DNA from: AC-32 sp963716865
Lineage (GTDB): Bacteria; Actinomycetota; Thermoleophilia; Gaiellales; Gaiellaceae
Length of the DNA stretch: 64,000 nucleotides
Direction of reading: 5' to 3'
Assembly (NCBI GenBank): GCA_963716865.1
Contig: CAVQUF010000004.1
Coordinates: 744,001 to 808,000, forward strand
Shown: positions 50,260-58,795 of the stretch, piece by piece
How positions within the stretch are numbered: position 1 is the stretch's first letter
Layout of the letters: each line of letters begins with the position of its first letter
Translations under genes and position numbers: made by a program
Notes under the pieces: model-generated
What the model was told of the DNA's origin: nothing
The model's input: the letters and a program-made list of their open reading frames with translations, nothing else
Databases searched by the model: none

Positions 50260-52733
50260 TTCGCCTCCACGGACACGCGCTGCCGCGCGGCCGCGGGATC
50301 GCTGAGCAGCTCCCAGACCCGGTGATACGGGTTGCAGCTGTCGTAGACGACCGGCTTGCCGCGGGATCTGAGCGCGTCCTGCAGCGCGGCGCAGACCGCG
50401 TGGATGCCGGCGCCGCCGCCTTCGCCCATCCCCTTCGTGCCGAGCGAGGTGAACGGCGACGGGCTCTCGATGTTGCCGGTCTTGAGCGGCGGCATGTCGA
50501 GCGCGTGCGGCACGTGGTAGTCGTAGAAGTTGGGCGTCAGCAGGTTCCCGTCCTCGTCGTAGGTGAACGTCTCGTGGGTCGCCGCGCCGAGCGCCTGCGC
50601 GGTGGCGCCCATCACCTGACCCTCGACGACCTGCGGGTTGATCCGCTTCCCGCAGTCGTCCACCGCCGCGTAGTCGACCACGTCGTAGACGCCGGTCTCC
50701 GGATCGATCTCCACGACGGCGACGTGCACCTGCGCCGCGTAGGTCAGCGTCAGGTTCCCGTACTTCCGCTCGACGTCCGGCACCTCGAACGGCGGCCGGT
50801 AGACGTAGCGGCAGTTGAGCGTGACGTCGAGGTCCTCGGGCAGGCCCGCGTTGTTCGCGTTGATGATCGCGCCGAGCGCCATGAACGGCAGCGCGGCCTC
50901 GGGGTTGCCCGCGATCCTGGCGAAGCCCTCGGCGAGCTCGATGTCTTCGGGCGCGCAGCCGAGGATCACCGAGGCGAGCTTGCGCATCTCCGCGGCGAGC
51001 ATGTCCGTGGCGCCCTTGACGGCGCCGAGCCCCGTGACCGCGAACTGGCTCGCGTACGTCCCGGAGAACCCGGCGTGCGAGTTCCAGTACGAGTCGTGCC
51101 CCGCGCGGACGTGCACGTCGTCGACCGAGCAGCCGAGGATGTCGGCGACCACCTGTGACGCGGTCGTCTCGTGCCCCTGGCCCTGCGGCGTCGTCCCGAG
51201 CGTGACCACGATCTCGCCGAAGATGTCGAGCTTCACGGTCGCGACTTCGTTGTTGCCCGAGAACTGGAGCTCCGGGTTGATCAGCCGCGACTGGCCGAAG
51301 TTGTTCGTGCCCGAGTCGAGCGTCGAGCCGATCCCGAGGCCGAGCAGCTTCCCGCGGCTCTCCGCGTCGGCGCGCCGCTCCTCGACCTCGCCGTAGCCGA
51401 TCAGCTCCAGCGCGGTGTCGAGCATCCCCGCGTAGTCGCCCGAGTCGTAGACGCACCCGTTCGGCGTCGTGTAGGGCATCTCGTCGGCCTTGATGTAGTT
51501 GCGCTTGCGCACCTCGACCGGGTCGAGCCCGAGCTCGTGCGCCACGATGTCGATCACCCGCTCCGTGAACCAGAGGTGCTGCATCCGCGAGTAGCCGCGG
51601 TTCGGCGAAACCGGCGCCTTGTTCGTCACGACCTGCCTGAAGTCGAGCCGGATGTGCTTCCAGCGGTACAGGCCAGGCGTCACCTGCGCCCAGATCACGC
51701 CGCCGAGCGGCTCGTAGCGAAGCCAGGCGCCGGCGTCGTCGAGCGCGACGGTCCGGAAGCCGAGCAGCGTGCCGTCGTCCTTGACCGCGACCTCCGTGTC
51801 CTGGAACCAGCGCTCGTTCCCGTGCGACATCGTCAGGTGGAAGTCGGTCCGCCACTCGGTCCACTGCACGGGGCGGTTCAGCTTGCGCGCGAGCAGGCAG
51901 CAGGCGACGAGCTGCGGGTGCGAGGTGATCTTGTTGCCGAAGCCGCCGCCGATGTCCTGGGTGACGAGGCGGAGCTTGTCCAGCCCGACCCGCATCGCCG
52001 GCCCCATCATGATCGCCGCGAACCCCGGGAACTGGTTGTTCGTGGTGATCGTCCACTGCCCGATCCCGCGGTTGTACTCGACGAGCGCCCCGTTGCACTC
52101 GAGCGGCGTCGAGTTGAAGCGGTCGAAGTGCAGCTCGGAGATCTTCACGACCTGGTCGGCCTCGGCGAACGCCTCGTCGAGGTCGCCCCACTCGTAGACG
52201 CCCTCCCACGTGAGGTTCGTCCCGGCCTCGTCGTGGAGGACCGGCGCCTCGTCGTCGAGCGCGCGGCGGGCGTCGGTGATCACCCGCAGCGGCTCGTAGT
52301 CGACCTCGACGAGCTCCGAGGCGTCGCGCGCGGCCTCGCGCGTGGTCGCCACGACGGCCGCCACGGGCTCCCCCACGAAGCGGGCCTTGCCGACCGCGAG
52401 ACAGAAGTCCTTCAGGTGCGCGCCCGGCGGCGAGGAGATCTGGAAGAACGGGTCGGTCAACAGCGCGACCTCGTCCCCGGTCAGCGTCCCGTAGACGGCC
52501 GGGTGCTCGAGCGCCTTGGAGACGTCGACCGAGCGGATCTTCGCGTGGGCGTACGGCGACCGGACGAAGTGGATATAGCCCATGTTGTGGCGCTTGACGT
52601 CGTCGACGAACAGGCCCTCGCCCTGGACGAGCCGCTTGTCCTCCTTGCGCTTGACGCTCTGGCCCGCGTAGCCCGGCCGGGTCTCTCCCTCCTCGACGAC
52701 GATCGGCTCGGTGACAGTCGTGGTCTCGGTCAC
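50256..52733 (-). CDS. Molybdenum hydroxylase large subunit, third set, unusual active-site loop
   Basis: Molybdopterin-binding catalytic subunit of 825 residues. Family motifs are intact: QDIGGGFGNKITSHPQ (about residue 260), TTPQGQGHETTASQV, and the catalytic-Glu stretch GTKGMGEGGGAG near the end. The active-site loop, AYRCSFR in form I and AYRGAGR in form II, here reads PNRGYSR with NRGYSR at residues 378-383 in SPNRGYSRMQHLWF. That puts it in a separate branch of the family. An about 25-residue Thr/Glu-rich leader (MTETTTVTEPIVVEEGETRPGY, split here as MTETTTVTEP then IVVEEGETRPGY) precedes the domain. The substrate is unknown; CO is unlikely. Confidence 0.9.
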   Translation of the reverse strand: MTETTTVTEPIVVEEGETRPGYAGQSVKRKEDKRLVQGEGLFVDDVKRHNMGYIHFVRSPYAHAKIRSVDVSKALEHPAVYGTLTGDEVALLTDPFFQISSPPGAHLKDFCLAVGKARFVGEPVAAVVATTREAARDASELVEVDYEPLRVITDARRALDDEAPVLHDEAGTNLTWEGVYEWGDLDEAFAEADQVVKISELHFDRFNSTPLECNGALVEYNRGIGQWTITTNNQFPGFAAIMMGPAMRVGLDKLRLVTQDIGGGFGNKITSHPQLVACCLLARKLNRPVQWTEWRTDFHLTMSHGNERWFQDTEVAVKDDGTLLGFRTVALDDAGAWLRYEPLGGVIWAQVTPGLYRWKHIRLDFRQVVTNKAPVSPNRGYSRMQHLWFTERVIDIVAHELGLDPVEVRKRNYIKADEMPYTTPNGCVYDSGDYAGMLDTALELIGYGEVEERRADAESRGKLLGLGIGSTLDSGTNNFGQSRLINPELQFSGNNEVATVKLDIFGEIVVTLGTTPQGQGHETTASQVVADILGCSVDDVHVRAGHDSYWNSHAGFSGTYASQFAVTGLGAVKGATDMLAAEMRKLASVILGCAPEDIELAEGFARIAGNPEAALPFMALGAIINANNAGLPEDLDVTLNCRYVYRPPFEVPDVERKYGNLTLTYAAQVHVAVVEIDPETGVYDVVDYAAVDDCGKRINPQVVEGQVMGATAQALGAATHETFTYDEDGNLLTPNFYDYHVPHALDMPPLKTGNIESPSPFTSLGTKGMGEGGGAGIHAVCAALQDALRSRGKPVVYDSCNPYHRVWELLSDPAAARQRVSVEAK

Positions 52734-52758
52734 AGAGCGACCTCCTCACGGACGGTGT

Positions 52759-52833
52759 GTCGACCGGTCAGTTCAGACGGCCGAACGGGCAAGACGCGTG
52801 CGGCCTGACGGAGACGACGCATGCGTCGTCTCA
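52759..52833 (-). repeat. 75-base two-hairpin intergenic repeat, copy B
   Basis: On the minus strand the element starts on the stop codon of the third-set coxS (TGA at 52833-52831) and ends 26 bases before the large-subunit ATG. Its 22-base palindrome GAGACGACGC/GCGTCGTCTC around AT (52811-52832) is perfect. The 25 bases at the far end are identical to copy A at 21244-21318. The central hairpin is partly conserved, with paired positions changed. Confidence 0.85.
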
Positions 52834-53319
52834 TTCGGTGACCTCCTGGCCCGAGGCGGCCTTGATCGCCTTGACGATGTTCCAGTAGCCCGTGCAGCGA
52901 CAGATGTTCCCCTGGATCGCGCGCGAGATCTCCTCGTCCGAGGGGCTCGAGTTCTCGCGCAGGAGCGCCGTCGCGCTCATCAGCATCCCGGGCGTGCAGT
53001 AGCCGCACTGGAGCGCGTGGTGGTCGTTGAACGCCTGCTGGAGCTCGTTCAGCTCGCCGGGCTCGGACAGTCCCTCGACCGTCTCGATCGAGCAGCCGTC
53101 GGCCTGGACCGCGAGCAGCATGCAGCTCTTCACGAGCGTGCCGTCGAGGATCACGCTGCACGCGCCGCAGTTGCCGGTGTCGCAGCCGATGTGCGAGCCG
53201 GTCAGGTCGGCGTCGTCGCGGATGAAGTGGATCAGCAGGCGGCGCGAGTCGACCTCGCGCTCGTACGTCGTGCCGTTGATCTCGACCGCGACCGTCCTCG
53301 ACGACTCGACGGCGGCCAC
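52831..53319 (-). CDS. Molybdenum hydroxylase 2Fe-2S subunit, third set
   Basis: 162-residue electron-transfer subunit. Clusters: CDTGNCGACSVILDG with GSHIGCD (ferredoxin type) and CGYCTPGM with CRCTGYWN (helical type). GTG 53319 shares one base with the FAD-subunit stop (TAGTG). Its TGA is the first codon of the repeat element (copy B), which separates it from the large subunit, whereas the other two hydroxylase sets have gaps of only 2 and 10 bases at this junction. Confidence 0.93.
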   Translation of the reverse strand: MAAVESSRTVAVEINGTTYEREVDSRRLLIHFIRDDADLTGSHIGCDTGNCGACSVILDGTLVKSCMLLAVQADGCSIETVEGLSEPGELNELQQAFNDHHALQCGYCTPGMLMSATALLRENSSPSDEEISRAIQGNICRCTGYWNIVKAIKAASGQEVTE

Positions 53320-54128
53320 TAGTCGCCGGCCCTCTCCGATGCCTGCGCCGCCGCGCGTGCCGCGACGACCTCGGCCAGGTGACGGCGGTACTCCGACGAC
53401 GCGTGCACGTCGCCGGGCGGCTCGATTCCCGCGCCGCGCACCGCTTCGCGCACGACCTCGGCGTCCGCAGAGGCGGGCTTCACGAGCTCGGGCACGGCGC
53501 CGATGCAGCCGAGCGCGATCCTGAGCTCGCCGTTCGCGGTGGCGGCCGCGTTGACGATGCAGGTTCCGTCCACGCCGATCGGGACGGCTGCAAATCCGTC
53601 GCTGCGGCCGGCCGGGATCGTGATCTTCGTCAGGAGCTCATCGGGCGAGACGGCGGTCATGTACACACCCAGGAAGAACTCCTCGGCGGTCACCGTGCGC
53701 TCGCCGGAGGCGCCCGCGATCGTCATCCGCGCGTCGATCGCGACCATCAGCGGCGGCAGGTGGTTCGTCGGGTCGCTGGAGCAGATGTTCCCGCCGATCG
53801 TGCCGCGGTTTCGCACCTGCACGTCGGCGATCTGGGCGCAGACCTCGCCCAGGATCGGCCGCGCGCGGGCCTCCGGCGACGCGATCAGCTCCGTGTAGGT
53901 CGTCATCGGGCCGATCTCGAGCGTGCCGTCGGCGCCGAGCTCGATCCCCTTCAGCTCCGCGATCCGGTTCAGGTCGACGAGCACGTCAGGTGACGCCGCG
54001 CGGGCCTTCATCACGTTGATCAGGGTCTGGCCGCCGGCCAGGGCGCGCGCGCCGTCGTGCTGCGCGAGAACCCCGAGTGCCTGCTCGAGCGTGTCCGGCT
54101 GCGCGTACCCCACCTCGCTCAGCAGCAT
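53319..54128 (-). CDS. Molybdenum hydroxylase FAD-binding subunit, third set
   Basis: 269-residue medium subunit and first gene of the large catabolic operon. FAD loops: ALAGGQTLINVMKARAASPD (about residues 29-48) and NRGTIGGNICSSDPTNHLPP (about 109-128). Asn-Ile-Cys in place of Ser-Val/Leu-Ala is frequent in xanthine-dehydrogenase-like enzymes. MLLSEVGYAQPDTLEQAL is the expected N-terminus, so ATG 54128 is preferred over the in-frame ATG at 54149. The divergent YihY gene begins about 100 bases away; both promoters must lie between. Confidence 0.92.
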   Translation of the reverse strand: MLLSEVGYAQPDTLEQALGVLAQHDGARALAGGQTLINVMKARAASPDVLVDLNRIAELKGIELGADGTLEIGPMTTYTELIASPEARARPILGEVCAQIADVQVRNRGTIGGNICSSDPTNHLPPLMVAIDARMTIAGASGERTVTAEEFFLGVYMTAVSPDELLTKITIPAGRSDGFAAVPIGVDGTCIVNAAATANGELRIALGCIGAVPELVKPASADAEVVREAVRGAGIEPPGDVHASSEYRRHLAEVVAARAAAQASERAGD

Positions 54129-54229
54129 GGCGGTAATCGTATGCGGCATCGCCGGGAGCCTGCAACGGGTCCGCGCCGGCCCTCTCGTCACGCCCTCGCG
54201 CTAGGGTCGCGGGATCCCACGGATCGCCT

Positions 54230-55210
54230 GTGACTGACGGCGGGCCGCGGGCCTTGCGCTGGCCCGTCGAGACCGCCAAGAAGTTCGGGGGGGTCGCCCC
54301 CGTGGCCGTCGAGCGGTTCTTCGCCGACCAGTGCGCCCAGCACGCGGCCGCGATCGCCTACCGGGTCCTGTTCTCGGTCGTGCCGCTGGCGATCGTGCTC
54401 GCCTCGATCTTCGGGCTCGTGCTGCAGAACGACGAGGTGCGGCACGACGTCACGAAGACGATCGCCGACGCGCTGCCGGTCTCGGCGGTCGGCAGGCACG
54501 ACGTCGAGGACGCTCTCACCGCGATCGCGACGCCTGTAAGCGCCGCGGGGCTCGTCAGCCTGGCGGTGTTCGCGTGGGCGGCGACCGGGATGATGAGCGC
54601 GATCAGGCAGGGCCTCGAGTCGGCCATGGGCGTGACCCAGTCGCGGCCGATGGCGCGCGGGAAGGTCGTCGACCTCGTGCTGATCGTCGGCGCCGCCGCG
54701 CTCGTGCTGGTCACGGCCGGGATCACCGTTGTGGGGCAGCTCGTGCACACGGCAGGCGGAGGCCTCGCAAGCGCGACGGACATCGGCGCCGGAACGCTCT
54801 CGGACGGCGTCATCCGCCTGTTCGCGTTCGTCCTCTCGATCCTGGTCGTGATGCTGCTCTACCGGTTCGTGCCCGCACGCGGCCTGCGGATCCGCGACGG
54901 CCTCGCGGGCGCGATCCTGACGGCCCTGGTCTTCCAGCTGATCGCCCTCGCCTCCGGGTTCCTCTACACCCGGGCGACGCGGCTCAGCGTCGTCTACGGC
55001 TCGCTCACCGCCGCGCTGGTCTTCCTCTACTCCATGTACCTCTACTCGTGCGCCCTGCTGCTCGGCGCCGAGGTCGCCGCAGCCTGGGCGCGGCCGCCGT
55101 CCGGCGACGGAGGCCCGCTGCTCACGCAGCTGAAGCGCGCGTTCCTGGGGCTCTTCGTCCGCCAGGACGTGCCCGAGCCGCCGAGAAGCGACCTCCCGCC
55201 GCGGAGTTAG
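54230..55210 (+). CDS. YihY/BrkB-family membrane protein
   Basis: Integral membrane protein of 326 residues (older annotations: ribonuclease BN-like). Six hydrophobic segments are visible. The family start is FFADQCAQHAAAIAYRVLFSVVPLAIVLASIFG (about residues 31-63). The later FVPARGLRIRDGLAGAILTALVFQLIALASGFLYT and SLTAALVFLYSMYLYSCALLLGAEV are the most conserved parts. The C-terminal 35 residues are soluble. GTG start at 54230. Transport or envelope function is unknown for the family as a whole. Confidence 0.9.
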   Translation: MTDGGPRALRWPVETAKKFGGVAPVAVERFFADQCAQHAAAIAYRVLFSVVPLAIVLASIFGLVLQNDEVRHDVTKTIADALPVSAVGRHDVEDALTAIATPVSAAGLVSLAVFAWAATGMMSAIRQGLESAMGVTQSRPMARGKVVDLVLIVGAAALVLVTAGITVVGQLVHTAGGGLASATDIGAGTLSDGVIRLFAFVLSILVVMLLYRFVPARGLRIRDGLAGAILTALVFQLIALASGFLYTRATRLSVVYGSLTAALVFLYSMYLYSCALLLGAEVAAAWARPPSGDGGPLLTQLKRAFLGLFVRQDVPEPPRSDLPPRS

Positions 55211-55220
55211 GCTCACGCGG

Positions 55221-57131
55221 ATGCGCCAGCGTTCGGCCCTCGCCGCCGCGATCGTCGCCGTCGGAGCGCTCGTCTCGACAGGGGTGGCGCGGGCGGCCGA
55301 CCAGGCGGAGCAGGCGCTCGCGGCCCGCTACGCGCCAGACGTGCGCCTCGTCGAGCAGAAGGAGGATTGTGGCCCGGGCGAGCCGTACCGCCCGATCGAC
55401 ATCAACACGATCCTCGGCCAGGACACCGTCGCGCTGCGCGGGCCGTGGAGCGACTCGGATCTCGTGAAGATCGCCCCCACCGCGGCGGACCTCGGCCGTG
55501 GGCTCTACGAGTACCACCTCGACTTCCCCGGGAACCCGCTCAGGCCGGGCTGCGGCTACGAGCGCTGGTCGCGCCGGATCACCGAGGGAACCGAGCCCAC
55601 CGTCTACGCGCACGTCGCCACCCAGGACGGCAAGCTCGCCCTGCAGTACTGGTTCTTCTACACGTTCAACGACTTCAACAACACCCACGAGGGCGACTGG
55701 GAGATGATCCAGCTCGACTTCGACGCGCCGGACGCCGAGCAGGCGCTCGACCGCAGCCCGACGAACGTCGGCTACTCGCAGCACGAGGGCGCCGAGCGGG
55801 CGGCGTGGCGGGACGAGAAGCTGAACCGCGTCGACGGGACCCACCCGGTTGTCTACGTCGCCGAGGGGTCGCACGCGAACTTCTACGACTCCGCGCTCTA
55901 CCTCGGCCGCTCGGGCGCCGAAGGCGTCGGCTGCGACGACACGCGGGGCCCGCACAGGCAGATCCAGCCCGTCGTCCGCACGATTCCCGGCCAGGAAGCA
56001 GCCGCGCGCAGCGCCTACCCCTGGATCGCGTTCGAGGGCCGGTGGGGCGAGCTGCAGCCGGCCTTCTTCAACGGGCCCACCGGACCGAACATGAAGCTGC
56101 AGTGGACCAAGCCGATCACGTGGTCCGAGGGCTGGCGAGACCGCAGCTACGGAATCCCCGCCGGAGGCGTGCTCGGGACCGCCGCGACCGGCTCGTTCTG
56201 CGGCGCGGTCGAGACGGGGTCGAACCTGATCCGCCGGCTCGCGAACAACGCCGCGCTCACGCTCGGACTGCTCGCCGCGATCGCAGTCCTGATCGCCTGG
56301 CTCTGCTCGCGCACCGACTGGCGGCCGAGCGCTCCATTCCGCCTCGCTCGCCGCCGCGCGTGGGGGCAGACGGTGAGCGCGACCTGGCGGATGTACTTCA
56401 GCCGTCCGCTGCTCTTCATCGGCATCGGGCTCGTGACGATCCCGGTCGCGATCCTGGTGACGCTGCTCCAGACCGGCATCGTCAGCGCCTCCTCGTTCCT
56501 CGGCCTCACCTCGGGCGGCGACGGCGGCGGGTTCCGCGCCTGGCTCGTGCTCGCGATCGGGACGATCCTGAGCCTCCTCGGGCTCACGTTCGTCCAGGCT
56601 GCGTGCGCCCGCGCGATGGCCGAGATCGACGCCGGCCGCGAGATCAAGGTGCTCGGCGCCTACCGCCTCTCGCTCGACAGCATCCGGCCGCTCGCCCTGG
56701 CTCTCGCCGTGGCCGTTCCCGTCGTGAGCGTGTTCACGCTCTCCGTGTTCCTGATCCCGATCGCGTTCGTGCTCGCGGTCCGCTGGGCGCTGATCGCCCC
56801 CTGCGCCGAGCTCGAGTCGATGAGCGGGCTCGGCGCGCTGCGCCGCAGCGGCTCGCTCGTGCGGAGAGAGTGGTTCAAGGTGCTTTCGCTCGTCGTCCTC
56901 ACCGCCGGGCTCGTCCTCCTCTCCGGCCCCGTGCTCGGCGGCCTCCTCCTGCTCGGGACGAGTGCCTCGTTCGCCGTGGTCAACATCGTCTCCGGCCTCG
57001 TCTACGCGGTCGCGATGCCGCTCGTCGGGATCACGACGACCTACGTCTACTACGACGTGCTCGCGCGCGAGCACGTCGCCCAGCTCGAGCCATCCGTGGA
57101 TGAGCTTGCGGCCGAGGTGACCCCCGCCTGA
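55221..57131 (+). CDS. Vps62-like extracellular domain fused to a multi-helix membrane domain
   Basis: 636 residues. Residues 1-26 are a signal peptide (MRQRSALAAAIVAVGALVST, ending ARA-A). About 27-340 resemble the Vps62/DUF946 fold seen in plant, fungal and bacterial proteins: QYWFFYTFNDFNNTHEGDWEMIQLDF and VVYVAEGSHANFYDSALYLG. From about 350 come one anchor helix (LTLGLLAAIAVLIAWLC) and a second part with about five helices (SRPLLFIGIGLVTIPVAILV, AWLVLAIGTILSLLGLTF, LALALAVAVPVVSVFTLSVFLIPIAFVLAV split over two, and others). Function unknown. The stop overlaps the next start (CTGA). Confidence 0.78.
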   Translation: MRQRSALAAAIVAVGALVSTGVARAADQAEQALAARYAPDVRLVEQKEDCGPGEPYRPIDINTILGQDTVALRGPWSDSDLVKIAPTAADLGRGLYEYHLDFPGNPLRPGCGYERWSRRITEGTEPTVYAHVATQDGKLALQYWFFYTFNDFNNTHEGDWEMIQLDFDAPDAEQALDRSPTNVGYSQHEGAERAAWRDEKLNRVDGTHPVVYVAEGSHANFYDSALYLGRSGAEGVGCDDTRGPHRQIQPVVRTIPGQEAAARSAYPWIAFEGRWGELQPAFFNGPTGPNMKLQWTKPITWSEGWRDRSYGIPAGGVLGTAATGSFCGAVETGSNLIRRLANNAALTLGLLAAIAVLIAWLCSRTDWRPSAPFRLARRRAWGQTVSATWRMYFSRPLLFIGIGLVTIPVAILVTLLQTGIVSASSFLGLTSGGDGGGFRAWLVLAIGTILSLLGLTFVQAACARAMAEIDAGREIKVLGAYRLSLDSIRPLALALAVAVPVVSVFTLSVFLIPIAFVLAVRWALIAPCAELESMSGLGALRRSGSLVRREWFKVLSLVVLTAGLVLLSGPVLGGLLLLGTSASFAVVNIVSGLVYAVAMPLVGITTTYVYYDVLAREHVAQLEPSVDELAAEVTPA

Positions 57132-58240
57132 TCCGCTCCGGCCGGGTCGGCGCGGCCTGGGCGCTCGTCGTGCTGGCCACGATCCTCGCGTTCGCCGCCG
57201 CGCTGAACCTCTGGATCGAGCGGCAGGCGCTCGACACGAGCGCGTGGACGAGCACGAGCGCGCGCATGCTCCGTGACGACGAGATCCGCGGCGCGGTGTC
57301 GATCTACCTCGTGGACGATCTCGCCTCCCGGGTGCGGGTCGAGGCCCAGCTGGAGAAGCGCCTGCCCAAGCGGCTCGGCGTGCTCGCCGGGCCGCTGGCC
57401 GCGGCGTCGCGGCGCGAGGCGATCCGGGGCACCGACAGCCTGCTCGGGCGGCCGCGCGCGCAGCGGCTGTGGAAGCAGGCGAACCGGCGGGCCCACGAGG
57501 ACTTCCTCCACGTCATCGACGGCAAGTCCGAGTCGCTGCGGGCGACGAACGGCGACGTCGTGCTCGATCTCCACCCGGTGATCGTCCAGCTCGCCGCGCG
57601 CGAGGGTCTCGCGGCCTGGGTGCCGCGGCTTCCGCCCGGTTCGGGGCAGATCGTCCTCATGCGATCGAACCAGCTCGAGGAGGCGCAGACCGCCGTCCGC
57701 GTGGTCCGCGACCTCAGCTACGTCCTCGGCCTCCTCGTCCTGGCGCTGTACGCGTTCGCCGTCTTCCTCGCCGGGCCCGGACGGCGGCGCGCGCTGCTCC
57801 TGGGCGTGGGCGTCTCGATCCTCTCGGTGGGGGTGCTGCTGCTGGTCGTGCGCAGGCTCGTAGGCGACTGGGTCGTCGTCGAGCTCACGAAGAACCCGGA
57901 CTACGAGGAAGCGGGGAAGCACGCCTGGTCGATCGGGACGGAGCTCCTGCGCGACGCCGCCGAGGGGCTGGTGCTCTACGGAGCGGCGATCGCGCTCGCC
58001 GCTTGGATAGCAGGCCCGGCGAAGGCGGCGAGACGGCTGCGCGCGTGGCTCGCTCCCGCCCTTCGGGCCCATCCGGCCGGCATCCACGTCGCGATCACGG
58101 TCGCGTTGCTCGTCTACCTGGCCAAGGGCCCGACCGACACGAGCCGTCTGCTTCCGGTCCTGGCCCTGTTCGGCTTCGCCTATCTCGGCGCCGAGGTCTT
58201 CCGCCGCCAGACGGCCCGCGAGTTCCCCGGCGCCGGCTGA
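57128..58240 (+). CDS. Conserved membrane protein of unknown function
   Basis: About 370 residues. With CTG 57128 as start the N-terminus is MIRSGRVGAAWALVVLATIL, a complete signal-anchor helix running on to LNLWIERQ; GAGGTGA lies 7 bases before it. The GTG at 57170 would cut this helix in half. The extracytoplasmic part (about 35-190) holds LDTSAWTSTSARMLRDDEIRGAVSIYLVDDL, a pattern common in actinobacterial membrane proteins that precede a four-helix tail. Further helices are LGLLVLALYAFAVFLAG, LLLGVGVSILSVGVLLLVV, GLVLYGAAIALAAWIAG and IHVAITVALLVYLA. I do not recognise a function. Confidence 0.75.
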   Translation: MIRSGRVGAAWALVVLATILAFAAALNLWIERQALDTSAWTSTSARMLRDDEIRGAVSIYLVDDLASRVRVEAQLEKRLPKRLGVLAGPLAAASRREAIRGTDSLLGRPRAQRLWKQANRRAHEDFLHVIDGKSESLRATNGDVVLDLHPVIVQLAAREGLAAWVPRLPPGSGQIVLMRSNQLEEAQTAVRVVRDLSYVLGLLVLALYAFAVFLAGPGRRRALLLGVGVSILSVGVLLLVVRRLVGDWVVVELTKNPDYEEAGKHAWSIGTELLRDAAEGLVLYGAAIALAAWIAGPAKAARRLRAWLAPALRAHPAGIHVAITVALLVYLAKGPTDTSRLLPVLALFGFAYLGAEVFRRQTAREFPGAG

Positions 58241-58272
58241 GCCTGTCCGGCCTGTTTGCGAACGTGGCCGTC

Positions 58273-58737
58273 ATGGCTCAGCCAGAGCATCCGCGTGCCC
58301 GACCCTTCGGCGCGCACTGGCAGAAACGCATGCAGCGCGCCGTCGCCAGCCGGCGCATCTTCCCCTACCTCGTGTTCGTGACCGTCGCCGGAAGCCTGGT
58401 CGCGGGCTTCCTCATGACGCTGCTGGACAGGAAGGATTTTCCGAGCTACGGCATCGCGCTGTGGTGGGCGGTTCAGACGCTTTCGACGGTGGGCTACGGA
58501 GACGTCGTCCCGCACTCGACCTGGGGCCGGATCGTCGGTGGCGTCGTGATCCTGATCGGCGTGACGTTTCTCTCCCTCCTGACGGCGATTATCACCTCCC
58601 TCTTCGTGTCCACCGAACGGAGCGAGGCCATGGAACAGGAGGCGAAACAGCGGAGCGACGATCTCGCGGAGGCAATGGCGTCCCTACGTCGAATCGAGGA
58701 GCGTTTGGCCGGAATCGAGGCCAGACTCGGGCACTAG
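58273..58737 (+). CDS. Two-helix potassium channel
   Basis: Ion channel subunit of 154 residues, KcsA-like. First helix IFPYLVFVTVAGSLVAGFLMTLL, pore helix ALWWAVQTLSTVGYGD with the K+ selectivity filter TVGYGD at residues 72-77, then the gate helix GRIVGGVVILIGVTFLSLLTAIITSLFV. The C-terminal 45 residues (RSEAMEQEAKQRSDDLAEAMASLRRIEERLAGIEARLG) form a likely coiled coil for tetramer assembly. ATG 58273 is used; GTG 58264 and a CTG at 58237 (again in a CTGA overlap) are in frame, so the exact start is uncertain. Confidence 0.9.
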   Translation: MAQPEHPRARPFGAHWQKRMQRAVASRRIFPYLVFVTVAGSLVAGFLMTLLDRKDFPSYGIALWWAVQTLSTVGYGDVVPHSTWGRIVGGVVILIGVTFLSLLTAIITSLFVSTERSEAMEQEAKQRSDDLAEAMASLRRIEERLAGIEARLGH

Positions 58738-58795
58738 CCTGGGCGCGTCGTAGTCTTGTATGGTCGCGCCGCCAAACCCAGAAGGAGGCAAGCGC

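Noticed and set aside
58237..58272. CTG start in a CTGA overlap for the K+ channel gene
   Set aside because: In frame, but ATG 58273 and GTG 58264 exist close to the first helix and the extra residues show nothing conserved; not counted among the CTG cases.
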